25,514 nt of DNA from Pleurobrachia bachei. Taxonomy: Eukaryota; Ctenophora; Tentaculata; Cydippida; Pleurobrachiidae. The notes beneath the pieces are model-generated. The model was not told the origin of the DNA. It saw only the letters and a program-made list of their open reading frames with translations, and made no database searches. The position numbers and the translations under genes are program-made. Below, piece by piece: positions 9,001-16,059 of the stretch (position 1 is the stretch's first letter; the number at the start of each line of letters is the position of its first letter). The stretch covers positions 36,641 to 62,154 of the forward strand of contig AVPN01000292.1 in the NCBI GenBank assembly GCA_000695325.1, read 5' to 3'.

Positions 9001-12000
9001 CTGCTGGGTGTTGTGGAAGACCCTTACATTCTTTTACCTGCCCCATCGTACCCTGTCCCACGGTCTACCCCGCACATCTCGTCGGCTATAGCAGGCGGAT
9101 GGAACCACTCAAAACGGTAATTTTAAAGTACTCTGAGTGGTACTGCCTCAGTGGTACTCACAATTCGATTTCTTCGTGACCCGCGTCACCCATCCTGTGG
9201 GTCGCCATTGCGAACCTAAAAATACTGTAATATCATGCTACTCAATTTCACAATCTATCGAAAGTATGAAAACATCACTGAAAATTATCTTAAAATACTA
9301 ATTCTCCCTAGATTTGCCTAGCAAGTCTGTGTAAAGGGAGGGTTAGAACATAACAAACCTTGATATGAACCCCATATGAACACATCATCATTTTTTTCAG
9401 ATGGTGGGTTCCAGTGTTAGACGAGTTCCTGGTAAATGCTAATGATGCAAAATTAAACAAGTTCGTCTCCTCCTTCCCCATTACTTCACCTCTAATCGGT
9501 GAGTATTTAGTTTGGGTCGCTATGAAACCACTTGAGAAGCTTCTATCAGAACCACATGAAACATATATTCGGAACCATTTGGAAACCACTTGAGAGTTGG
9601 GAACTAATGTGTAGAGGAGAAATGATGCCGTGGGGCAATTCATACTCACTCGGGGGTTTCCGAGGAATTTTGCGAGATTCAATGAACATTTCAATCTGAA
9701 CTAATTTGTTCGGTGAATACTAAAAACTATAATCTTCTTCAGCGAATTTCCTGGCTGGATACAGTGTAGGTGGACAGTGTACCTTGCCCCTCTCTCTGGG
9801 CGTGTACCTCACCTGGCAGAGCTACGCTCGTGTTAATGATCTCTCCCTGAGCAGCGTTTGTGTGCAGTTAACACATGTTAACATTCATAAGACGGTGAGT
9901 GATATTGTGTGGTTAACACATGGTAACTATGGTAACCATGTTAACTTCTGCAGCCGCAGGTGTACAGAAATGGTAACCAATAACTTCAGCAGGTGTACAG
10001 AGAAATTTTAGTTGATGAAGCCAAGATAAACGTTGGTATCCTCCCTAAATCTGGGGCATTTCAAGTCAGTGTGGGAGATATCCTCTTCATCTCAGGGACT
10101 ATCAATATACACGATCCTCTGGTGAGTGAAATGACCGCCCCTTTTTACACGTCCTCTGTTTCTGGACCCTCGATTTGTATACAATACCAACTCACTAAAT
10201 TTGCAGGGTGAATGTATGTAAAGTGCTAACCCCCCCCCACCCCCCCCCCAACTCACTGTACTTCGATTGCAGAATGAATGTATGCTCGGCTCATGCTCGG
10301 AATCATCTCTCCTTGAACCGCGAGCAATGCTAGAATTCCTGGAATTGTTGTCACCCAGCAACGGTAATCTTGTTAAGTGTGACATGGAGACATTCTCTTG
10401 TCTGGCTTTACCTAATGATAACTTACTTTACAGTCTAGATGCTCACTTCCAGTCACTCCAGGTACTTATTGTGTATAGCTGTGAGGGCTGGGCATGCATG
10501 TATATCTGTCTTGTCAAGGTTAAAGTAAGAGTGGCGCGCCGTGTTTTCTCATAAAACTCTGTGGATGAACGGGGAGTACCACCAGGACCATTGGAACGGT
10601 ATCGAAAATTTCCAATTCTGTCTCGTTCATTAGTTATGACGTAATATGTTCATTATTTCAACTTTCATAAATATGATCTACAGAAAAATCTTTACATTGT
10701 GGATTGAAATGGATGCTTGCATCGTGTTCAGCGTCAAAAAATAGCCGGGGTACCAAATTTTGGTGTCTCTACCTTGTCTGGGACGCGAGATATCGACAAT
10801 TATCAAAAACGACCAAAAGTGAGAGAAAGAGAGATTGTGTGTTTTGGGTGCTAGTTGTTTGTGCGCGCACCCAAAAGTAACAATCTCTCTCGCACCCAAT
10901 TTGGTCGTTTTTAATATTTGTCAATATCTCGCGTCTCAGACAAGGTAGAGACACCAAAATTTGGTACCCCGGCTATTTTTTGACGCTGAACACGATGCAA
11001 GCATCCATTTCAATCCACAATGTAAAGATTTTTCTGTAGATCATATTTATGAAAGTTGAAATAATGAACATATTACGTCATAACTAATAAACGAGACAGA
11101 ATTGGAAATTTTCGATACCGTACCAATGGTCCTGGTGGTACTCCCCGTTCATCCACAGAGTTTTATGAGAAAACACGGCGCGCCACTCTTACTTTAANNN
11201 NNNNNNNNNNNNNNNNNNNNNNNNNNNNNNNNNNNNNNNNNNNNNNNNNNNNNNNNNNNNNNNNNNNNNNNNNNNNNNNNNNNNNNNNNNNNNNNNNNNN
11301 NNNNNNNNNNNNNNNNNNNNNNNNNNNNNNNNNNNNNNNNNNNNNNNNNNNNNNNNNNNNNNNNNNNNNNNNNNNNNNNNNNNNNNNNNNNNNNNNNNNN
11401 NNNNNNNNNNNNNNNNNNNNNNNNNNNNNNNNNNNNNNNNNNNNNNNNNNNNNNNNNNNNNNNNNNNNNNNNNNNNNNNNNNNNNNNNNNNNNNNNNNNN
11501 NNNNNNNNNNNNNNNNNNNNNNNNNNNNNNNNNNNNNNNNNNNNNNNNNNNNNNNNNNNNNNNNNNNNNNNNNNNNNNNNNNNNNNNNNNNNNNNNNNNN
11601 NNNNNNNNNNNNNNNNNNNNNNNNNNNNNNNNNNNNNNNNNNNNNNNNNNNNNNNNNNNNNNNNNNNNNNNNNNNNNNNNNNNNNNNNNNNNNNNNNNNN
11701 NNNNNNNNNNNNNNNNNNNNNNNNNNNNNNNNNNNNNNNNNNNNNNNNNNNNNNNNNNNNNNNNNNNNNNNNNNNNNNNNNNNNNNNNNNNNNNNNNNNN
11801 NNNNNNNNNNNNNNNNNNNNNNNNNNNNNNNNNNNNNNNNNNNNNNNNNNNNNNNNNNNNNNNNNNNNNNNNNNNNNTCGCGTCACAGACAAGGTAGAGA
11901 CACCAAAATTTGGTACCCCGGCTATTTTTTGACGCTGAACACGATGCAAGCATCCATTTCAATCCAAAACGCACCGATTTTTCTGTAGAGCATTTTTATT

Positions 12001-15000
12001 ACGTCATAACTAATGAACGAGACAGAATTGGAAATTTTCGATACCGTACCAATGGTCCTGGTGATACTCCCCATTCATCCACCAAGTTTTGTGAAAAAAC
12101 ACGGCGGGCCACTCTTACTTTAAGTCGTACCCTGATTTCCCGGGCAAAACCATTTCCTGCAAGCATCCTGGTAAATCGGGGTCCGACTGTATATTATAAC
12201 TGTAACAATTGATCGATGATTGTCGTACCTATATTTGTACACACCCAATTCTATCCAATGTTAATCAACATGCCATGTTTCAGCTGGAAGCCATGTCCCA
12301 CTTCCCATTCTGTGGTCTGACGTCAGTAGACTCGGTCACGGTGGATGGTCGGGGATTTCCTGAGGTCTCCTGGATATGTCATCCCTACCCAGATGCTGTC
12401 CACGTGGAGGGTGCTACATTCACCGTTCGAATAGGTACACAAGTGTAACACAATATTATAGGTATCCATGTGTGGGGTGTTAATATGGATTTATGGAAAC
12501 ATGGGGGCGTTACTATTGAAACAAGGAGGCACGATCATTGTTTTACTTCTTCACATATATTGTCACATCTTAACCAAATATTGGCTCGAGAGAGATGTTA
12601 TATATCGCTGTGTTATATCGCTGTGTTATAGTTGTTATTCATGTTGCTGCACAGCTGGCAAAGTTACTCAACGACCAAATACACCTCCCATGTGACTTGT
12701 ACCACGTGACAAACATGCGTTATAACAATATTATCATGTATGCACAGGTCAATACAGCTTCCTAAACGCTCGAGCTAGCTTTCCAACCTCTTTTTATCGA
12801 TCATGATCCTGATACCTCCCTCCATCAACGACACCTTACTTGAAGATGATGATGACACAACAGAGAAGCAGATAAAAGCCGTTCTAAAGATCCTACTCCC
12901 TGTTCTATCCGGACTCTCCATCCCACCATCCCTTGTCAACATTATCCTGCTGCTCAACTTTGGAATCTTCACGGCACCTTCCAATGTTCTGTACCTGAAC
13001 CTAATCCTACTTGATCTCATCAACTGCTACCTGGCCCTCACCCTCACCCTCAACGATCTTGATGTTGATAAAGTTTGGAGCAGATTTAACGCCACTCTCT
13101 ACCTCTTCTCATTCGATGCCTACATAGTTCTCCTCATGGGTCTCACCGTTCTCCGGGTCCTATGTGTCAAGATGTCCGCCCTGTCTGTCCTTCACAAACT
13201 CCATCTCGTATCCAGGGGCACGGTCGTCATGGCAGCGGTGTGGGGAGTCTTCATGGTAGTTTACCCTCGCTTGGTACCTGGAGAACAACCTGACGTCATC
13301 TGGTTCCTGTGGTGTGATATAGGAGAGATTCTCATGGTCCTAGCATCTGTAATTCTAGCACTGTACACCTGGGCACGTGTTAGGTACGTGTACACGTCAT
13401 GTCACACATACAAAGCAGCCACGTATACCTGCATGCTCCTTGTCCTAAACTACATGATAAGCTACAGCTGGTATTTTGTGCTGAACATGGCCCGTTTCTA
13501 CTACACAATCATTAATAAAAATGTACCTGATAGCGGGCTGTTTGTTTTGTTGTTCTTTAAAAGGAACAACTCAGTTGTCATCGGAATCGCATTCATGGCA
13601 GCCCAGACTCTCTGCCTGAATCTGATCCTGTTGTGGCAAGACAAGTCGAGGGACACGTTGAGGAGGGCTGGGCTCATGTGTTGGAGTGATGTGAAGAGGA
13701 AGGTGCAGAACTTCGGTCAGGACTCAATGCTCTACACCCGTCTTGAGTGAAACGTTATGAGACACTGCATGGGATTTTAAGTAACTATGTGACTGACTGG
13801 GATTGAGAGAGACTGAATTTTGAGTTCGTGTGTGTTTGTTGTTATGGGGAACGTTGTTTGATTTTTTCCTAAAACTCTGCCCTCTATTCACCGGCGCGGG
13901 GAGGGAAAGTCCCCCCAGGTAACCCATATGATCTTCTCCCCCAGAGACCAAATGTAACCCATCTCTATCCCCCACTCCCCCAGACGTCCCACCCAGCCTG
14001 GTATACAGCGGTATCGTGGGAGGTGGTCCACTATGGGTTACCAGCGCAGAACCAGTTTTCCAGGGCCAACTACACGTGATGTGGTCACGTGACAGACCTG
14101 TGGCAGTGTTGACGGAGGAGGAGTTGGTGTCAGGGGACTACCAACCAGCCAAACACTCCCTGGACATTGGGACTAGGTAAATTACACTAGTAATTCCAGC
14201 GGTAACAATGTTACATTCCTAGGGGAATCTATTTGGGCTCTCAGAGTTCTCATCAGTGTCCTTTACTTAATATCTCTTTACAGAATCGTGAGTTCGGAAG
14301 ATGTGATCCTGGAGCTGGTTAGTGTGTGTATTCACCGTCTGGTAGCCCAATGGGGTAAGGGACAGGTCGTTATTCTAGCAGGACCCAACGAGTCACCAAC
14401 CCTCTCTAACTTCCTATCTCAAAGGTATTACGCAAGGAGGGACATCACATTCATATTCGATCTCTCCGAAGCTTTCAAAAATACGATATTAGTAGCTGAG
14501 TTTCTGAAGATATACAATTTCAAATTGTATTTGATTCGGTCTCCAATTCCTATACATTTTCAGAGGGCTGGCAGTGCGGACTGTGGACCTCTCTGATGAT
14601 CCCCACCCCACTGTGTACCCTGGGGAGTGTGCTGTTGTGCCCAACAGAGATGGATACCTTGCTGAAACACTGGCTAATGTCACCAGGTATGTGCTGTAAA
14701 TCAGTTGATACCAGCTGCTCGACCACCGATCCCTCACCGCCGGTCTGTCACAGGCACCAGCTTCTAATAATTGGGAATGGGTACTTACTTATATCATTAT
14801 CTTTTTTATCATGCTTCTAAGCTAAATTGTTTCCCATCAGGTGTGGTAAAGTCATAAATTTAGTCTTAGATAAAGAAGCAGAGAAAGACCAAGGTATGAA
14901 CTACCTGCTGAAAAATATTACAAGTAAGTCGCTCAGAACAGTTGCTCCTAGCCCTAGGTTCCTTTATTTTGGCGGATGTTCGTGTCATTTTGAGAACCAG

Positions 15001-15652
15001 AAATCATGATAATGTTCAATATTAATTTTAGTTGTTAACTTCAATCTGGCCGATATAAAGTGTCCAAGTAACTGGTCCGCCATCCGGAAATCCCTTGCCC
15101 CTGAGTCTGAAAAACCTGCAGCTGGGGAAAACACCCCGGAGCAGGGTAAGTTGTTAGTATTGACATTGTAGAGCACACCGTGAGTGTAATCTCAGTTCTG
15201 GGGGACATTACCGCCTTGTTCCATGGGCAGATTACGCCACAGAATTACGCCTTGTGCATACGTTGGGCCTGATAATAAAAGGCGTAATTCAGCCTATATT
15301 TTGCAGAATTCTGGGGTTAGAACCTGTCACCCAGGCCAACAACGTCCACGTCAACAATTATCTCATATCCTCCTTTCTTCTTTCAGATACGTGGTCACTT
15401 ACAGCGTACACCAAAGACTCCTTTGTCCGAGGAGCTCTTGAAGACTTCTTCCGCTACAAAGCAAGCTACTCTTTAACCACAGGGAACCCGTTTGAAGACC
15501 AGGAGGGGGATTGTGTGATCCTCAGCTCGGGGTCTCGTGAAATGGTTGATGTTAAGATAGCACCGAATATATCCGCCCTCTTGGCGTGGATGGAGGGCAC
15601 TTTCAGGGGACTAAAACCGCCCATTTCCACTAGAATATTGTTTGAAACGTGA
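3075..15652 (+). CDS. Fatty-acid-synthase-like protein: KS-MAT-degenerate DH-degenerate ER, no KR/ACP/TE (27 exons)
   Basis: I reconstructed exons 3075-3228, 3655-3776, 3885-3978, 4131-4307, 4455-4651, 4795-4899, 5094-5240, 5449-5631, 5879-6080, 6177-6310, 6464-6622, 7719-7869, 7965-8183, 8336-8599, 8764-8865, 8984-9116, 9401-9498, 9743-9894, 9993-10121, 10273-10461, 12284-12434, 13984-14176, 14284-14424, 14564-14686, 14841-14923, 15032-15145 and 15387-15652. Every junction is GT..AG and all phases chain, giving 1,393 residues (animal FAS is about 2,500). ATG 3075 is the first after an in-frame TGA at 3018. Domain order follows cytosolic animal FAS: KS 1-440, MAT 506-840, DH-like 848-1087, ER-like 1088-1340. 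The pseudo-ME/pseudo-KR, KR, ACP and TE regions are missing. With no ACP it cannot run an autonomous FAS cycle; a partner or altered role is inferred. The gene could also be a decaying paralogue, but the frame is intact. Confidence 0.85.
3226..3346 (+). repeat. 60-bp tandem duplication spanning the exon 1 splice donor
   Basis: Copies at 3226-3285 and 3286-3346 differ by one extra G in the G-run. Each carries the donor GTGAGT (3229 and 3289). Use of the second donor would add an in-frame TAA at 3255-3257, so the first must be used. Inside each copy GAGTAAGG and CCTTACTC form a small hairpin around the poly-G. Confidence 0.9.
3362..3465. repeat. Imperfect inverted repeat (foldback) in intron 1
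   Basis: The left arm (about 3362-3385, CCTACACATGCCGACGGCC) and the right arm (about 3441-3465, GGGCCGTTGGCATGTAGGG) are inverted copies with one mismatch and a small indel; the interior repeats parts of the same motif. It could be a MITE fragment; no target-site duplication is clear. Confidence 0.55.
3785..3845. repeat. (TTTG)n/(TTTC TTTG)n microsatellite in intron 2
   Basis: Tetranucleotide TTTG run that changes to alternating TTTC/TTTG units, directly after the exon 2 donor. Confidence 0.9.
6464..8865 (+). other. FAS-like gene: malonyl/acetyl-transferase domain (exons 11-15)
   Basis: GGLGSQWPGM matches the oxyanion-hole motif (GMGTQWRGM in mammals). VIGHSLGDTLCGYALG carries the nucleophile Ser (about residue 598; family GHSLGE). 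AAYARS keeps the carboxylate-binding Arg, and GGFAFHH keeps the catalytic His (about 697). The transferase therefore looks catalytically competent for loading acyl or malonyl groups. Exon 15 is best started at 8764, giving VIEISGNSSLLG in line with the family VLEIAPHALLQ; the earlier AG near 8726 would add a proline-rich insert. The long intron at 6623-7718 lies between the strand-forming exon 11 and the nucleophile exon 12. Confidence 0.88.
6623..7718 (+). other. Intron 11 of the FAS-like gene (1.1 kb)
   Basis: AT-rich, with many poly-A and poly-T runs. Open frames here are short and match nothing I recognise. No clear terminal inverted repeats. It ends in the acceptor AATTTTAG. Confidence 0.6.
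10520..11197. mobile_element. Foldback MITE: 678-bp near-perfect inverted repeat with TTAA ends, copy 1
   Basis: The sequence from TTAAAGTAAGAGTGGCGCGC (10520) is the reverse complement of the sequence ending at 11197, with arms of about 330 bp meeting near 10858 and only scattered mismatches (for example at GGAACGG/GGTACGG). No ORF and no transposase. TTAA at both ends (10520-10523, 11194-11197) suggests a TTAA target site as used by piggyBac-type elements, although the ends do not start with the usual CCC. High arm similarity implies recent insertion or gene conversion between arms. It lies in intron 20 of the FAS-like gene and directly abuts the N gap. Confidence 0.85.
11198..11877. other. 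Assembly gap (N)
   Basis: 680 consecutive N bases between two copies of the foldback element. The missing sequence most likely contains the left arm of the second copy. Long open frames reported across it are meaningless. Confidence 1.
11878..12123. mobile_element. Foldback MITE, copy 2 (right arm only, diverged)
   Basis: Starting at the end of the N gap, 246 bases match the right arm of the copy ending at 11197, ending in the same ACTCTTACTTTAA. It differs by substitutions and a deletion near 11970-12000 and is clearly older than, or a different subtype from, copy 1. Its left arm would lie in the gap. Confidence 0.85.
12123..12189 (+). mobile_element. Tigger/pogo-like MITE, copy 2 (67 bp mini-copy)
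   Basis: AGTCGTACCCTGATTTCCCGGG at the left and CCTGGTAAATCGGGGTCCGACTG at the right are inverted TIRs of the family at 1222-1398. The first C of the left TIR is missing where the element abuts the foldback MITE's TTAA. TA follows at 12190-12191. The interior is cut down to about 20 bp. Confidence 0.75.
12435..13983 (+). other. Intron 21 of the FAS-like gene, hosting the 7TM gene
   Basis: Donor GTACAC at 12435 and acceptor CCCCAG ending at 13983 are phase-compatible (1 to 1). A second AG at 12746-12747 is also phase-compatible and would give a short terminal exon ending at TGA 12804-12806. A 13-bp duplication (TATATCGCTGTGT) lies near 12599-12626. No poly(A) signal follows the 7TM stop inside the intron. 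Confidence 0.6.
12803..13750 (+). CDS. Intronless 7TM receptor-like protein, nested in the FAS-like gene
   Basis: ATG 12803 opens 315 residues ending in TGA. I see seven hydrophobic segments: residues about 28-53, 59-80, 102-124, 135-155, 169-195, 207-232 and 255-276. Rhodopsin-like hallmarks are partial: LNLILLDL with Asp in TM2, an Arg at the end of TM3 (TVLRVL, in place of DRY), Trp in TM4, and Asn in TM7 (CLNLILLW, in place of NPxxY). CWxP in TM6 and the usual extracellular disulfide pair are not evident. The N-terminus is short and acidic (LEDDDDTTEKQ) with no signal peptide, normal for small class A-like receptors. The frame has a TAG at 12776-12778 upstream, so the ATG is reasonable. 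Ligand unknown. Same strand as the host gene; its own promoter is not visible. Confidence 0.72.
   Translation: MILIPPSINDTLLEDDDDTTEKQIKAVLKILLPVLSGLSIPPSLVNIILLLNFGIFTAPSNVLYLNLILLDLINCYLALTLTLNDLDVDKVWSRFNATLYLFSFDAYIVLLMGLTVLRVLCVKMSALSVLHKLHLVSRGTVVMAAVWGVFMVVYPRLVPGEQPDVIWFLWCDIGEILMVLASVILALYTWARVRYVYTSCHTYKAATYTCMLLVLNYMISYSWYFVLNMARFYYTIINKNVPDSGLFVLLFFKRNNSVVIGIAFMAAQTLCLNLILLWQDKSRDTLRRAGLMCWSDVKRKVQNFGQDSMLYTRLE
13984..15652 (+). other. FAS-like gene: degenerate enoyl-reductase-like region and terminal exon (exons 22-27)
   Basis: Residues about 1088-1151 resemble the ER segment before the cofactor-binding fold. KGQVVILAGPNES stands where the family has ETLLIHSGSGGVG, so the glycine-rich NADPH loop is lost. 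CGKVINLVLD and LLKNIT with VNFNLADI align with the family HGRFLEIGKFDL and LKNVTFHGVLLDA, which supports the ER assignment despite the divergence. ALEDFFRY matches the terminal EDAFRY helix. The protein then diverges and stops at TGA 15650-15652. NADPH binding is not expected. Confidence that this is ER-derived is moderate; the exon phases support it as part of the same mRNA. Confidence 0.65.
15146..15386 (+). other. Last intron of the FAS-like gene with a hairpin and an internal AATAAA
   Basis: GAATTACGCCTT (15242-15253) and AAGGCGTAATTC (15279-15290) are a perfect 12-bp inverted repeat. The loop holds AATAAA at 15274-15279. Intronic polyadenylation is possible but not shown. Confidence 0.6.
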
Positions 15653-15800
15653 TTATTGAGAGGTTGAGGCATTATTTAATTAATTAGTGTTCCGATATTA
15701 TTGTATTTCGACGCATTAAGTAGACTGTATGACTTTGTAAGCATCGCCACCGTAAAACTGCTACTTTAACTTCGAACGCGAATAAATAAAAAATATGTTG
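15653..15800 (+). terminator. 3' UTR and poly(A) signal of the FAS-like gene
   Basis: AATAAATAAA (two overlapping AATAAA hexamers) lies at 15781-15790, about 130 bases after the stop codon. This supports a true gene end and argues that the missing C-terminal domains are not simply in unrecognised downstream exons. Confidence 0.65.
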
Positions 15801-16059
15801 CTTGTATACGCCGCGCGTAAAAATTACGTTCGACGCGCCGCGCAATGAAATTCATTCGGAAAATAAAAATATCAAATTTTGTTTACTTTTTTTTCAATTT
15901 TTTGTCTTGTTTAATGTTTTGAAATGTTTTGCCAATTTTTTTGTTCTACTTCACGTCTATTTCACGTCTGCTTTTAGATCCTGGACTTAACTTACGTGAG
16001 ATCTACACTCTGAACCCCCACTGTGTGTTCATCCTACTTTAAACAAATTAATTTGAGTG
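15801..16059. other. Spacer between the FAS-like gene and the LINE ORF1
   Basis: A CpG-rich patch (CGCCGCGCG, CGACGCGCCGCGC near 15810-15842) followed by T-rich sequence. No gene seen. The last part may be the LINE 5' region. Confidence 0.5.

Larger units (their letters stand above)
8984..12434 (+). other. FAS-like gene: degenerate dehydratase (double hot-dog) domain (exons 16-21)
   Basis: Exon 16 matches the MAT-DH junction of animal FAS (GVGELFLLGV, then a Pro-rich strand with RSTPHIS). The first hot-dog has AGYSVGGQCTLP where the family has DHTLDGRVLFP, so the catalytic His is Tyr (about residue 887, codon 9760-9762). The second hot-dog keeps Asp (about 1030) and Gln (about 1034) in SLDAHFQS, but the usual YxYGP motif is not recognisable. 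Water elimination is therefore unlikely; a structural or dimer role is inferred. The intron at 10462-12283 holds the inverted-repeat elements and the N gap. Confidence 0.75.

Noticed and set aside
11189-11974. Long minus-strand frames of 250-260 codons
   Set aside because: They consist almost entirely of N from the assembly gap.
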